A stretch of DNA of 64,000 nt from the NCBI GenBank assembly GCA_023846275.1, contig JAIUJO010000186.1:623221-687220 (forward strand). Reading direction: 5' to 3'. The notes under the pieces were generated by a model that made no database searches, was not told the DNA's origin, and worked only from the letters and a program-made list of their open reading frames with translations. The position numbers were made by a program, and so were the translations under genes. This DNA is from Vanilla planifolia (taxonomy: Eukaryota; Streptophyta; Magnoliopsida; Asparagales; Orchidaceae). This document shows positions 1 to 14,690 of the stretch, one piece after another. Numbering within the stretch: position 1 is the stretch's first letter; each line of letters opens with the position of its first letter.

Positions 1-500
1 AATTGTAAAACATGCCAAAAAATTACATAAAAGTTATTTACAAATATAAAAAGGAATATTTTTTTGATATAACTCATCAAGATGAGTCTAATAATATTTT
101 TGGTGTCTCGATTGGACAGTCATTGAGATTACTATGAATTATAAAATTAAATAAGTACTAATAATAAAAAATTATAATTTTAATATTAAGTTGATAGGCA
201 CTAAGGCTAAAATTACATAAGTTAGGGATACATACTCATACAAAATAAAAGAGATGTGAATATCAAATGAGAGGAGTTTTAGAGTAATATGTTAAAATGA
301 CAAAATCTATTTGAATTTTTTTTAAAAATGTGTTAAATTGCATAAAGAAAGGTTCATTCCTATTTATTATGGTGATTGAGTGTAAGATCCTACACTATCA
401 AATCAAAGACATATCAAAATTTGTCATAGAGCACATTAAAACTAGTGAAAATAAAATATTTTAAAGCATAATGTTGAATATATAATAAGATAGAGCTGAT

Positions 501-1080
501 CAAAATATCGAAAGTTACATTTCTTCCATCAAAATTAGAACTCCTTGGGAAAACTAGAAATTGCTAAATAAAGTAAACATAAATAATAATACAAACTTAT
601 TTTCAATTATTTTACATGTGTAAAAATTGAAATGATATAAACTACAGTCGAAGGTTGCATTCCAAATTACTAAGGAGATCATCTCCAACATTCTTCAAAA
701 TCAAATGTTGTAAAATTTTAAATTTCTCATAAAATGTGCAAAAAAGTATTAAATAAAAATTTATAAAACATTAATATATACTAAACCTAAATTGGAGTAA
801 ATTGAAGCAATATAATATAACCAATCATGACATTATAAGGGTCATATGGAGGAAATTTATAATAACAAACAAACATAAGAAATTTAAAGAAAACAATTAT
901 AAAAAAAAAGATAAATAATACGAGAAACTTGCATTACATAATTCTAAAGAGATTGAGTATAATATCCTAGATTTTTAAATTAGGTATGAATCAAAATATA
1001 TCATTAAGCATACCTAATTCTTAGAAAATAAAATATTTAAAAATGTAAAAATAAAAATTTAGGTTGATATAACTCATTGA
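501..1080 (+). repeat. Irregular satellite stretch: truncated unit plus full unit
   Basis: From the dyad block at about 501 the unit jumps after its linker to the second GATATAAAC motif and the block GGTTGCATTCCAAATTACTAA, skipping the GGTCACATGAG region. It reaches a shortened tail near 750 and runs into another unit that lacks its dyad block (AACCTAAATTGGAGTAAATTG near 784). That unit then continues normally to the dyad at about 1,081. The 580-bp gap between dyad blocks is therefore two partial copies, explained by two internal deletions. Confidence 0.65.
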
Positions 1081-1400
1081 GACAACTCCAATGATGATTT
1101 TTTGAGTCCATCAATCCTTGTTTGGAATTAGTACAAATTAAGAAAATAAATAAATATAAAAAATAATAAAATGTCACTTTAATTTAATGTAAATCTATAT
1201 TAAAGCTAAAGTGAAATTATTTAATACAATGTAATGTAAAAAAATTAAAGCAATATAGTGGTCATTAGTTAGATGAATTAGAGTTACCTAGTACTATAAA
1301 AAATCAAGAGAAGACATTTGATGAAATGAGGTAAACAATATGACAAAATTATATTTCACGATATTAAGGAGATCAAGAGTTACATCTTATATCATAAAAT

Positions 1401-1570
1401 TAAGTATGAGTTGAAATGTCTCATAAAGTTTGAAAAATGTTACAAAATAAAAACAATGGAAAATTTGAAGTACAAATTAAATGTGAATCAAAATGTCTCA
1501 CAAAGAGTGTGATCACTCTATAAAGAAAATAATTAACAATCTTAAATGCTTATTTCATTAGATGAAGCTT
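1401..1570 (+). repeat. Partial internal duplication in a satellite unit
   Basis: The block GAATCAAAATGTCTCATAAAG occurs twice in this unit, as a diverged copy at 1,401-1,435 (TAAGTATGAGTTGAAATGTC) and again from 1,481 (ATGTGAATCAAAATGTCTCA). The offset is about 80 bp. This lengthens the distance between neighbouring dyad blocks to about 490 bp. The copies have since diverged, so the event is old. Confidence 0.6.
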
Positions 1571-2855
1571 ATCGATAAGAGACCAACATGTATGTTTCAT
1601 CTCCACCAAACCTTGCTTTGAAATACTATGAATTAGCATAGTAAATATATGTAAATAATTATTATTTTATTATTAAATAAATATATATCAAAATTGAAAT
1701 AAAAATAATTTAAGAAATCTAATGTAATCAAATCATAACAAAATCAAAATGAAAACTTTAAAAAAATGAAAAAAAGGAAAAGCTACATTTCAAGATACTA
1801 AGGAGAATGACTATAACATCCTTGATCATCAAATAAGGTATGAATTGTAATGTCACATAATGAATAAAAAATCTTAAGAAAATGGAATTTTAAAATAATA
1901 TAAAATGAGTATTTAATTTGATAGAGTTTGTAGAGATGAGTCCAACAACAATCATTTCTTCTTTATATAGCTTCATTTCATATTACCACAAATTAATAAA
2001 AACATATTCACAAATAATAATCAATGTTTTGAATTATAAGATATCTTAAACTTGAAATTGTATAAATAGAAAAAATTTAATGAAAACAAAGAAAAGTATT
2101 CCAAAATACTAGGAAGTTGAGTGAAATAACCTCAATTATAAAAAAACTAATAAAAATGTCTCATAAAACATGTCAAATATATTTAAAATAAAATATTTTA
2201 AAAAATAAAAACTATGTACTTAATGGATATAGCTTGTTGATATAAGACTTATGATTTGGTTACCTCTCAATCAAAACTCTGATAGAATTATTATTAGTTT
2301 CCTATGTAATAAAAAATAAAATAATAAGAAATTCATATTTTTATGCCAAGTAAAGATATCTTAAAGCAAACATGAAAAGGATTTAGTATATTATTGTAGA
2401 TCAAAAAATCAAAGACAAATTGACGTGTTTCATAATGTGTGTGAAATCCATAAATAATAAAATAAGTAAAATTATGAAAAATAAAATGGAAATGGATAAC
2501 ACTCATTATGGTATTATCAACAATATATGCCTCTTTGCTACAGAACCCTTATTGAAAATACTATGACCTAGGAAGACAAAAAAACTAAAAGTTAAAATTT
2601 TTTTATCTTAATATGAAAAAGGTATGTATGTTAAAGTTGAGATAACATAATTCAAGTAATATAATATAAAAAAATCATAGTAATCTATTGGTCACTTTAG
2701 AGGAGAATTATGTTTTGATAATAATATAACCAATTTAAAATGCAGTTTTTGAAGAAATGAAATACATTTTATAACAAAGTTGTAATCCAAGATGTTAAGT
2801 TGATCAAGTGTAACACCCATAATCATCAAATTAGGCAAGAATGAAGATATCTAGC

Positions 2856-2889
2856 AAAGTGTGACAAATCCCAAAGTGTGACAAATCCC
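2856..2889. repeat. Exact 17-bp tandem duplication
   Basis: The 17-mer AAAGTGTGACAAATCCC is present twice without a mismatch (2,856-2,872 and 2,873-2,889). It lies at the AAAGCATGCCAAAACC-like place of a satellite unit. Because the copies are identical while surrounding units are very diverged, this is a recent slippage event within an old array. Confidence 0.9.
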
Positions 2890-4520
2890 AAAATGATATG
2901 ATATCCAAAAATATATAAAAAAAAAGTATTTAATTCGACAAAGCTTGTTTCGTCTCCATTGGACAAATCTTAACAACTTTAACTTTTACTCCTTTTGACC
3001 TCATTTTTAAAACTATGAAAATCCAAATAAAATAAGCATAAAAATAATATAGTTTTTGTTAATATTAAGTAAATATATACTAAACCTAAAATGATATGAA
3101 TTAAAGCAATGCAATGTAACCAAACTACAACATTGCTGAGGTCAGATGAGAGGAAAAATGAAATAAATTATAAGAAATGACATGACTTTTATGAGAGAGT
3201 TGCATTCCCAGGTGCTAAGGAGACAAAGTGTCATTTCCTAGAGTTTTAAATTAGGTATGAATCAAAATACATGATAAAACATGTCAAAATATAAGAATGA
3301 ATACTAAAAAAGATAAGAGTCTTTTTGGACAAATAAAATAGTGATATGAATGTTAACGATTTTATATTGCATTACTTTATTTCATCTCCACCTCACCTTT
3401 TTTTGAATATTTTTAATACGAAAAACAATGCGCATAAATAATAAGTAAATGATTTTTAATATTAAGTAAATATTTATTAAACCTAAAATAACATAAATTT
3501 ATGCAATATAATATATCCAATTTAAGGTTTTAAAAACATCACACCGGAGAGGAAATCAGATAAACTATGAGTAAGGAGATAACTTTTATGAGAGAGCTCC
3601 TTTCCAAGATACCAAGGGGACTTAAATATCATTCAAAAAATCACATTACACGTACAAAACCCTTTGAAAATAAAAAGTTTAATAAAATAAAATTAACACT
3701 TAATTACATAGATTCTATTGAGATGAGTCAAATTATAATGAATTTCAAAATTTGTTAAACATAAATAATAAAAAATTATAATTTCAATTTTAAGTAAATA
3801 TATATTAAAAATAAAATGACATAAAGTGTAATGTAATATAACAAAATCAATGATATATAAATGTCACGTGAGAGAATATGAATCATTAGATAATACTTTA
3901 AAGAATCCATGAAAAATGTTTTACTATAGAAATTAAATTATATGGGAAAATTAAATTGCAATATGTTGTGGAGATCGAGTGTAATACCTTCGATGACAAA
4001 ATCTAGTATTAAACAGAATGACTCAGAAATCTTGCAAAGCTTCTATTAAATAAATTTAATTAAGAAAAGGAAATGTAGTATTTAATTAGATAAAGTTTAT
4101 TAAGGCACGACCTACAATGTGACTTTCATCTTCGTCAAATCTGGTACAAAATCTTTTGGATATACTAAAGTATATAAACATAAATAATAATAAATTATTA
4201 TTTTAATAATACGTGGACATATGTTAAAGTTGAAATAAAATAATTCGTGCAATGCAATACAATTAAATAAAAATGTTTTATAAGTCATAAAGTTGGAGAA
4301 TTAGAGTTTCATAATAATATAAGAAAATAAAACTATAAGATTTCAAAAAATGAGATAAATTGTACAATAAAGATGCATTCCAAGATAATAAAGACATCGA
4401 GTGCAAAATCCTATTTCATAAAATTACCTATGAATTAAATGCATTGTAAACTATCCAAAAAGGCAAGGAAGTTATATTTTTAAAAATAGGAAAATTAATC
4501 TGTTTGGATAGATCTCATCT

Positions 4521-4940
4521 ATAAGAGTCTCATGAAGTTTGTTTCTACTTGATCTTACATTGTTTGAAACTATGATGAAATACCAATAAAACTAAACATA
4601 AATGATAAAAAGTTAGTATTTTAAGATTTAGTTAACATATCTTCAAGAACAAATGATATAAATTAAAGAAATGTAGTATAACGAAATCAATGTGTAATAA
4701 ATGTCACATGAGAGGACAATTAGAGTTTCATATTAATATAACTAATTCAAAGCTCATGAATTAAGGAAATGTGATACATTATAAGAAAAAGTTTCATTTT
4801 GTGAAACTTAAGAGAATAAGTGTAATATCCAAAGTTGTAAAATTAAGTATAAATCAAAATATCTATAATATATATTACATTCCTTGGGAATACATCCAAA
4901 AATCTTAAAAAGGTATATTTAAATGGATAGAGCTGATTGA
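4521..4940 (+). repeat. Representative satellite unit (420 bp)
   Basis: A complete unit useful as a reference. It opens with the dyad block (GATCTCATCTATAAGAGTC), passes through an A/T-rich linker, has GATATAAATTAAAGAAATG then TATAACGAAATCAATG, and then a well-preserved TGTCACATGAGAGGAC. After this come a second TAATATAAC motif, a degenerate GTTTCATTTTGTGAAACTT in the place of the GCATTCC block, AAGTATAAATCAAAAT, and an A/T-rich tail ending at the next dyad block at about 4,941. The preceding unit from 4,101 and the following one to about 5,361 are also about 420 bp, which sets the nominal unit length. Confidence 0.85.
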
Positions 4941-7900
4941 GATGTGTCCAATATTATATGTTTCATCACAATCAAATCTTTTTTGGAATTATTTTAAGTT
5001 CCCAAAGTACCAAACATTAATAATAAAGAATTATTAATTCAATACTTAGTCAATAAGTATTAAAGCTAAAATAAGATAAATTGAGGCAATGTAATATAAT
5101 AAAATAAAACCATTATAAAGTTTTGATTATAAAAGATTTGGAGTTACATATAATATGAAAAAAAAGAAGAAATTTTAAAAAATAAGGTAAAATTTATCAG
5201 AAAATTTATTCCATGATATTATTAAAAGGATCGAGTGTGACAACTTCCATCATAAAATGAAGTACAAATTGAAAAGCCTCAGTATGGCATGAAAAAACCA
5301 TACTAAATTTAATAATTAAAAATATATAAATTCGAATTTTTAATTAAATTAGGCTCATCAAAGTAAGAACAATGGCATATATTAAATCTCAAATGAACTA
5401 CTTTTAAAATATTGACAATTTTAAAAAAATAAATAGAAATAAATTAATATATTAATTTTGAGTAGATATATATTAAAAGCTAAAATAAATACTTGATGCT
5501 TTATAATATAACGCAATCAATGAGATTTGTTAGTGACTTGGTAGGAGTATTTGAGTTTCATATTTATATAATCTAATCAAAGGGTAAGATTTCTAGAAAT
5601 GAATACAACAAAAATACATTCCATGATATTAAGATGAATGAGTTAGACTTCCTCAATGAACAAATGAGGCAGAAATTAAAATACCTAGTAAAATTTTCCA
5701 AAAGACTACAAAATTAAATATCTTAAAATATAAAAATGAATATTTAGTTAGATAAAGTTTGTCAAGAAGTGCACAAGGATGCATATATTTCATCTCCATA
5801 ACAACTATTTTTGAAAATAATATAAATACCAAACAAATAAAACACAAATTATAACAAACTATAATTTTAATATTTCGTTAATATATGTAAACATAAAACA
5901 AGATAAATTGAAGATATGTAGCATAACAAAATCAAAGTAATTTAAAGGTCACACATGAGGAGAATTAGAGTGTCATAATAATACAAATAAATCAAATAAA
6001 ATATTTAAAAAAATGAGATAAAGTATAAGAGAAAGATGCATTCAAAGATATACTAAGGTGGTCGAGTATAATATCTTTGATTATGAACCTTGATTAGAAT
6101 GAAAATGTATCACATAACATACCAAATTATTTAGCAATAAAATATTTAAAGGTATATAAAATTTTAAAATGGATATTATAAGTGGAGTTATGTGTAATGA
6201 TGTTTCATTCATTTTCATCGAACCTCATTTGGAATTACTTGGCAATACCAAAGTTAATAATCATAAATAATGATGAATCATTGTTTTAATTTTATGTCAA
6301 TATAAATTAAACTTGAAATACAATAAAGAAAGGCCTTGTAATATATTGAGATCATAGCATTGTAAGATCATATGAGAATAGATTTATAGTAAAATAGTAA
6401 CCCTAAGAAATAAAAAGAAAAAATTGAAAAAATTTGATACATTCCATAATAAAATTGCATTTTAAGGTATTAAGTAGAATAAGTGTGACATCTTTAATCC
6501 CAAAAACAAGTATGAAGTGAAATGTCTCATAAAGCATGCCAAAGCCCTAAAAAATAAATTAATTAAAAATATGAAAATGAATATTTAAATGCATAGGCTC
6601 ATTAAGGTGGGAACAACAACACATGTTTATGCTCCATTGAGTATATATATATTAAAGGTGAAATAAAATTATTGAAGTAATGTAATAAAACAAAATTAAA
6701 GTGATTTATGAGGAACTTGAAAATCGAATTAGGGTTTCATAATAAAATTATAAAATTAAAGTGTGAAAATTTAAGAAAAAAATAATAAGAAAGCAACATT
6801 CTAAGATACAAAGGTATGAATCAAAATACCTCTTAAAGAGTTACATATCTCAAAAAAATAAATATAAAAAAATAAAAAGAATATGTATTTAATTATATAA
6901 AGGTCATCAAGATGAGTCCAGTAATGCATTTTTTATCTTCATTGATTTGTTTTTTGAATTACTACAAATTACCAAACAAACAAATTATAAACAATGCTTT
7001 TTTAATATCATGTAAATATATATTACCTTTGAAATGACTTAAATTAAAGCAATGCAATAAGAGCAAATGATGTTGTTATATATGCAACAAAAGAGGAGAT
7101 TTATATAAACAAAATAGTACAACTAATTCAATGAAATACATATAAGAAATTAAATGATTTCTAGAAGAAATTAACACTCAAAGATGCAATGGAGATATAG
7201 TGTAACATTCTCAATTATTTTCTCAACTAAAAATGAAAATATATCACAAAGCATGCCAATACACTACAAAATAAGTATTTTAAAAAAGGAATATGAACAT
7301 TTAATTGGATATAACTCATTCAAGTAATTTTAGCATTTTTTGTTCTACTTTGAAAAGAGCTAGATTAAAACTATCTTGATTTTCCAAAGTAATTAAAAAA
7401 TGTAGAATTACTATTTTAATAGTAAGTATATATAAGTTAAAGTTGAAATAAGATAAATTGAGATAATGTTATATAAAGAAATCAAAGTGATCTAAAGATC
7501 ACATGGGAGAAGAGTTATAGCAACATAGCATTAAAAAAATTCAAAGCAAAATATTTCTGGAAATTTGACAAATTGTACAAGAAAATTTCATTTCACAATA
7601 CTAAGGAGACAGCATGCAATAGCCACAATCATAAAATCAAGTGCGATTTAAAATTTTTCGAAAACCATGCAAAAATTTCATAAATAAAATAATTTAAAAT
7701 TTACATATTAATATTTAAATGTATCAATCTTCTTGATGCAAGAATTTTTATGTTTTCCTTTTCTCCAATAAAACTTTTTTGAATATAGTCTAAATCACTA
7801 AAACAAAAGAAAATAATTAATAATAAAATATTTTTTTAACATTAAGTAGATTTTAATTAAAGCTAAGATAAGACACATAAAGTAGTGTAATATAACTAAA

Positions 7901-10280
7901 TCAATGTGTTGTGTATGTGATATTAAAAGAGAATTAATGTTTCATGGCATAACCAAATGAAAAAATTTATTTGAAGAAATAACAAAAATTATAAGATAAA
8001 AATGCTCTCTATGATGACATAGAGATCAACCATAACATCATGTGTTACAAAATATTTACATAGATTGAGCTTATCAAGAAGAGACCATTCGCATATAGTT
8101 GCCTCCATCTTTCCTTGTTTAAAACAATTGAGAAATATCCCAAAATGTAAACATAAATAACAATGAGTTATTATTTTAATTTTAAGCAAATATAGCTTAA
8201 AACTAAAATGAGATAAATTGTAAAAAAAATATAAAAATAGCAAATAAGATTGATGTAATGGTCACAAGGGATGAGAATTAAAGCTTCAAAGTAATATAGC
8301 TAATTTAAAACATAAAGATATACAGAAATGACATAAATTGTTTGAAAAATTAGTATTCCAAGATACTAAGGAGATCAGATGTGACATACTTCATCAAAAA
8401 ATATTGAACAAAAAATGTTTAAAAAGACATGCAAAAGTAATACAAAAGAGATTAATTAAAAAATTTAATAAAGAATATTTAATTTTATGTTACTCATTAA
8501 CTCAAATGCAATAACATTTTGTCCCTGTCCATCGTAGCACATTTAGAAATACTAGGATGACAAAAATAAATAAAAGATTTAATAGTTAATATTAATATTA
8601 ACTTGACATACATTAAAGCTAAAAAAAGAATAATTGGATAAATATAACATAACCAAGTGAAAGCAATGAAGAGATGTCACAAAAGGAGAACTTTACTTGC
8701 ATTATAACATAACTAAATAAAAGAAAAAGATTTTAAAAAAGTTTGATAAATAGTATAATAAAACTATGCTAAAACATATTAATAAGATTGAGCTAAATAT
8801 CCTCAATCCTCAAATTAGCTATGAATCTAAAAGCCTCATAAAATATGTAAAAATCCTATAAAAAATTTTAAAATACAAAAATAGATATTTAATTATATAG
8901 AGGGCTTGACTTGAGTGAAATGACTTTTGTTTCAACGCCAATACAACCGATTCGAAATTACGACGAATTAAAAAATTAGGTAAACATACGTAGTAAAAAA
9001 TTATTATTTCCATACAAAGTAGATATTTATTAAAGAGTAAATAAGGTAAATTGAAACAATGCATAATAACCAATTCAAAGAAATTTAAATGTGAGATGAG
9101 AATATATTGAGAGTTATATTGAAATATAACCATATCAATTAAAAGATTTGAAAAATTTGAAAAATTACACGAGAGAATTGCATTACAAGCTAAAAGGATG
9201 ATTAAGCATAATATCCTCGATGATCAATTCATTTCTGATCTTATTGACTCACAAAGCATTCGAAAGAAATAAAAATTAAAAAATAAATTAAACATAGAAA
9301 AATTAATATATGAGAAGATAGTGCATATGTGGATGAGTTTAATGATGCTTGTGTCGTCTCAATCTGACTTCGTTTGACGTTATCATGAATTAAAAAGAAA
9401 ATATGCACAAATAGTAATAATATCAAGTAATTTTTATTAAAGATGAAATGGGATAAATTGAAGCAATATAATATAACAAAATCAACGTAAAATTTTTGAA
9501 GAAAGTGATAAATTATTTTGGAATGTTTCTTTCCAAGATATCAAGGTGATTCAGAGAAGCAACCTATATCGTTAAATAGGTACGAATCAAAATGTCTTGT
9601 AATTCCCTCAAAAACCCATAAAAATAAAATATTTAAATGGAGAAAATAGATATTAATAAGATATAGAAATTTGAGACATCCACAGTGTCGTTTACCTTGT
9701 CTCAATCACACCCCATTTCAAATTGCTATGATTTAACAAATTAAATTATCATAAATAATAAAAAATAATATTATTTTAATATTAAGTGAATATATATTAG
9801 AGCTAAAAGTTATTGAATTGAAACGTTTAATATAATAAAATTAAAGATCAGAGTAAAATCTAATAACTTTTTTAAATATAAATAATTAAAATTTATCGAT
9901 TAGATGACATTTTTTATTAATATGATTTATGAAAGTTAACAATAATAAATAATAATAAGTTATTATTTGCATATTAAGTAAATATATATTAATGCTAAAA
10001 TGAGTTCCATAAAAAAATGTGCTCCACCTAAACTAAAGAAATATAATACTACATCAGAGGAGAATTATTGTTACATAGCCATAAAATCAAATCAAAGTTA
10101 TAAATTTGAAGAAATAATAAAGTTCATAGGAAAGTTGAATTCTAATATATAATGGTGGTCAACCATAACAACCTTGATTAACCATTAAGTTATGAATCAA
10201 AATATCTCCTAAACTAAAAAACTTGTTATAAAATAAAGTAATTAAAAAATAAAAAAAGGTATTTAGTGAGACGAAACTCA

Positions 10281-10504
10281 TCGAGATGAGTATAGCAAAA
10301 TTTCTTAATTTGAGATAATTTGAGATTGTTATGAATTACAAAAGTAACTACGCATAAATAATAGAAAAATATTATTTTTTTATTTTTATTAAATTAATAA
10401 AAAATATATAATTAAAGAGAATTAAAATGCATTGTAAATTATTCCCTCACACTAGAGAATATAAAATTCTAAAAAATAAAAATGAATATTAAAAAAATTT
10501 ATCT
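10281..10504 (+). repeat. Deletion-shortened satellite unit (~225 bp)
   Basis: Two dyad blocks (CATCGAGATGAGTATAGC near 10,279 and ATCTAAGTGAAATAAGACC near 10,501) are only about 225 bp apart. The unit keeps its linker to about consensus position 150, then continues from about position 350 in the AAAGCATGCC and A/T-tail region. The GGTCACATGAG and GCATTCC blocks are absent. Confidence 0.6.
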
Positions 10505-11730
10505 AAGTGAAATAAGACCAATGAAGTTTGTTTCATGTTAATCAAGCCCAGTTTGGACTTTTTGCTTTGCTAATTAAAAATATTAAATTACATAGACAAT
10601 AATAGTTTAGTATTTTTATATTAAGTAATTATATATTTTAGCCATAATGACATAAATTAAAGTAATGTAATGTAACAAAATTAAAGTGATGTTAATGTCA
10701 CATGAGGGTAGATTTATAGGGGCACTACAACATAATAAAAATGAAAATTTTTAATAAATGAGACAGTTTATGCAAAACTTGCATTTTACGATAATAAGGA
10801 CTTGAAGTGTAACATCAATGAAGATAAAATTATGTATGAATCAAAAGGACTCATAATTTATGAAAAAATGTTAAAAAATAAAATATTTTACAATTTAAAA
10901 TTTAATGTTTAATTAAATATTGCTCTAAGAGATGAGACCAACGAATTTGGTTTCATTTTGATCGACAACCTCATTTGTAGTTACAATAAATTACAAATTC
11001 AAATATGCTTAAATAATAATAAACTATTATTTTAATATTAAGTATCTATATAATAAAGCAAAAATCTTTTTATTTGAAGTAACATAATATAAAAAATAAA
11101 AATGATGTAAAGGTTAAACAATTGAAGGTTTTGAGATACCTAGTAATATAACCAAATAAAATAAATTTTTAAAAAATGACATCAATTGTAAGAAAAAGTT
11201 GTATTGCAAGATACTAAGGGGAATGTGTGTAACATCCACAATATTTAAATCAAATGCAATTCAAAATGACCTATAAAGCATGCCAAAACCTTAGAAAATA
11301 AAATATTTCAAAATATAGAAATGAAATATTGAATTTGGTTAGCTTGTTGAGTTATGACCAATGACTATTATTGGCTCTCACTTGGACCTAGTTTGGAGTT
11401 ACTATTAATTGCATAAATAAGCACAAATAATAATAAAAATATTTTAAATAATAGCTAAATATTTATAAAAGTTGAATAACTTAAATTAAAACAATATAAT
11501 ATACCCAAGTCAAACTTATTTGGAGGTCACATAAGAAGATAATTGTATTTACATTGTAATATAAACAAATCAAAGTCAAACTATTGATAAAACAAGATAA
11601 ATTGTATTAAAAAGTTACATTCCAAGATAAAAACAAGAGCCAAATGAAACATTTAAAAAATATAAGATAATAAAATATTCAAAATCATATAAAGGAATAT
11701 TTTGTGAGATATAGGTTTTATAGTTGAGCC

Positions 11731-11880
11731 CAGTGAAGTGTCTATAATCTTGATCAAGCCTCCTTTGGGATTATCCTAACTTACCAAAGTAAAAAAGCAT
11801 AAATAACTATAAAGATTTATTATAATTTTTATTAAGTTTAATAATATTTGTTTTTTCTCAATGGATCCTCATTTCATAAT
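11731..11880 (+). repeat. Very short satellite remnant with two dyad blocks
   Basis: A dyad block near 11,731 (TATAGTTGAGCCCAGTGAAG) is followed only about 120 bp later by a second one (TTTAATAATATTTGTTTTTT, CTCAATGGATCCTCATTTC). Only the dyad block and the start of the linker of the first unit survive between them. The breakpoint lies in the A/T-rich linker. Confidence 0.55.
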
Positions 11881-14460
11881 ATAGTTAATTAATAAATTAA
11901 ATAATAATAAATCATATTTAAATATCACTTTAATATTAAGTAAATATATAACAAATCTAAATTGATAGAAATTGAACAAATGTCATATTATTAATTCAAA
12001 GTGATGTAAAGATCACGTAATCGTAGATTTGGAGTAACATAGTACTATAACCAAAACAAACGGAGAAATTAAAGAAAATGAGATAAATTATATAGGAACA
12101 TTGTATTCTATGATACCAAAGAGATCATTTGTGAATACTTGAATGCCATATCAAGATAAGCCCAAAGGTTTTTGTCCATCTTTATTGGGCCTCATATGGT
12201 ATTATTATGAAATAGAATAATAAGATAACATAAATAATTTTTTTTTAATATCTAACAAAATGGCGATAAATTAAACAAACATAATCTAACCAAAATAACT
12301 ACAATGTAAAGGTCACACCATAAGAGAGTTGGAGAACATATTAATGTAACAATATCAAACAAAATTATTTGAGGAAATGAAATAAATTATGTCAGAGTGT
12401 TGCAAAAGATTAATAAGTTGATCTATGAATTGAAATATCTTATAAAGTACGCCAAAATTTTAGAGACTAAAATACTTAAGTATTTATGAAACAATAGTTT
12501 ATTTCATAAACCTTGTGGAAAAACTTCAATAAATTTTTCTTTCTCTCAATCCAACATCATTTATAAATATTACAAATTTTGAATGTTGAGTACCTTATAT
12601 AAAAACAAATAGTTTCTTTAATATATGATAAATATATATAAAAACTAAAAATAAGATAAAGAATAATAGTGTAATCATACCAAGTTAAAGGGAGATAGAT
12701 GTTATAAGGGAGCAAATGTTTTATTCGAAGAAACTAAAGAGATTGTGTATAACATCCTCAATGATTAATTAGTTATGACTATAATGTCTTATAGAGCATG
12801 TAAAAGACCATAAAAATAGTTAAAAATATAAAAATGATTAATTAGTTAGGTAATTCTCATCAAGATATGTTCAATAACATTTTTGTCCCACTCTATTACA
12901 CTTTATATGATATTATTATGAATTGTGAAAGTACTTAAGCATAAATAATAATAAATTATTATTTTATTATTTATATATATATAAAATTTGAAATAAGATA
13001 AGGTAAAGCAATGTACTATAACTAAATCTAAGTGTAAAATTAGAATAAAGGTGATAAATTATATAAGAATGTGTATTCTAAGACACAAAGGACTTCGAGT
13101 GTCAAATCCAAGATCATTAAATTATATATGAGTGTTTATATGTGAGAACACATGTTGTAACTTGAGAAAAAACAATATTTTTAAAATGAAAATTTTTTTG
13201 TTAAAATGGGCAAAGCTTATTGGGAAGAGGGAAATGATTTTTGTTTCATCTCAACAAAAAATTTAGAATTATTTGGAGTTGAAAATTTGAATAAGCATAA
13301 ATAATAATAACATATCATTTTCAATTTAAGTAAATATACTCTGATGTTAGAATGAGATAAATTTAAGTAATATAACATAATCAAATAAAGTAAATGTCAT
13401 AGTCACAAATGAGCAGATTTAGAGTTATGTAGTAATATAATGAAATCAAAGTGAAATATTTAAAAAAATTATATGAATTATACATGAAACTTAGAATCTT
13501 AGATATTGAGGATATCATTTGTAACTTCATCGATTGTTGTATCATGTAGGAAACAAAATGTCTTATAAAACATGCAAAAACCATAGAAAATAAAATATTT
13601 GAATAATATAAATCTTTTTTTAGTTGCATAAGGCATGTTTTGACAAATTCAATGACAAGTTTCTTCACAAACACACCTCATTAAGAATTATGGTGAATAA
13701 CCAAACTAACTAATCATAAATAATACTAAATAAGTATTTTTAGTATTATGAAAATATATATAATTACTAAAATTAGATAAATTTATGTAATGTTATATAA
13801 GTTGTTATAAGAAATTTAATTGTCACAAAAGAAGAGCTATGGAGTAAACAATTACATAAAATGTTCAAAACTAAAATTTTAAAGAAATGAGATCATTTGA
13901 ATCGGAAAGTTATTTTCTAACATGCCAGCAAGATCGTGAGTAATATCCCCAAACATTAGATCAGATACAAATACAAATTTGTCACATAATAAGCCAAAAT
14001 GCCAGATTACAAAATATTTAAAAACATTTTTAATAAAATAGGGATAATTAATTTTATTCAGGAAAAGTTGTTTTTGTCTTGATCACACGCCATTTTGAAT
14101 TATTCTTAGTTTCCAATGTGGAAACAAGCATTAGTAGCTACAATATTTAAATTTATGATTGCCTAATATTTATTAAACCTAAAATGAGATAAATTGAAGT
14201 AATGTAATCAAACAAAATATAAGAAAAGTAAAGGCTATACAAAAACAATTAGCATTGGATAGTAATGTTGCCAAATCAAAGCAAAATTTTTTTTAATGAT
14301 ATAAATTGCACAAAAAAGTTGCTTTCAAAATTACTAAAGTTATTGTGTGTAACATCCTCAATTACAAAACTAGATATGAATAAAAATATTTTCTAAACCA
14401 TGTAAAAAAAAAGAATATAAAATACTTAAATATAAAAAAATTTATTTAATAGAAGTCATC

Positions 14461-14690
14461 GAGTGTATCCAACAACATATGTTTCCTCTTAAGCACACCT
14501 CTTTTAGAATTATAATGAATTAGAAATATAATCATGAACAATAATAAATTATTTTTTAATATTCAAAAAATAAAATAAAATTGAAATACAAAAAATTGAG
14601 GCAACATCTTTGTCCTAATGTGCACCTAAATTCTTGAAAATTATAAATATAAAATTATAAATATGAATCTTTAATATGATAGGACACATC
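14461..14690 (+). repeat. Deletion-shortened satellite unit (~230 bp)
   Basis: The dyad blocks GAGTGTATCCAACAAC (about 14,461) and CATCAAGTGACTTGGCC (about 14,688) are about 230 bp apart. After the linker and AAAAAATTGAGGCAACATC the unit jumps from about consensus position 150 into the tail. The tail also holds the small tandem duplication at 14,637-14,664. Confidence 0.6.
14637..14664. repeat. Exact 14-bp tandem duplication
   Basis: AAAATTATAAATAT is repeated twice in a row without mismatch (14,637-14,650 and 14,651-14,664). It lies in the A/T-rich tail of a shortened satellite unit. It is simple slippage in low-complexity DNA. Confidence 0.85.

Noticed and set aside
8819-9133. Longest open frame in the window (104 codons, minus strand)
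   Set aside because: It runs across satellite blocks, has no domain and is dominated by Ile, Leu, Phe and Tyr as expected from A/T-rich repeat DNA.
12470-12510. 16-bp self-palindrome (12,470-12,485) and overlapping 9-bp hairpin (12,483-12,510)
   Set aside because: Stems of 8-9 bp are expected several times by chance in 64 kb of DNA this rich in A/T.
13381-13674. 97-codon minus-strand open frame
   Set aside because: It is satellite translation. The peptide word YYYITLN recurs in another frame at 56,000-56,215, and YYVTLN at 32,229-32,411, because the same repeat block is read in the same frame each time.
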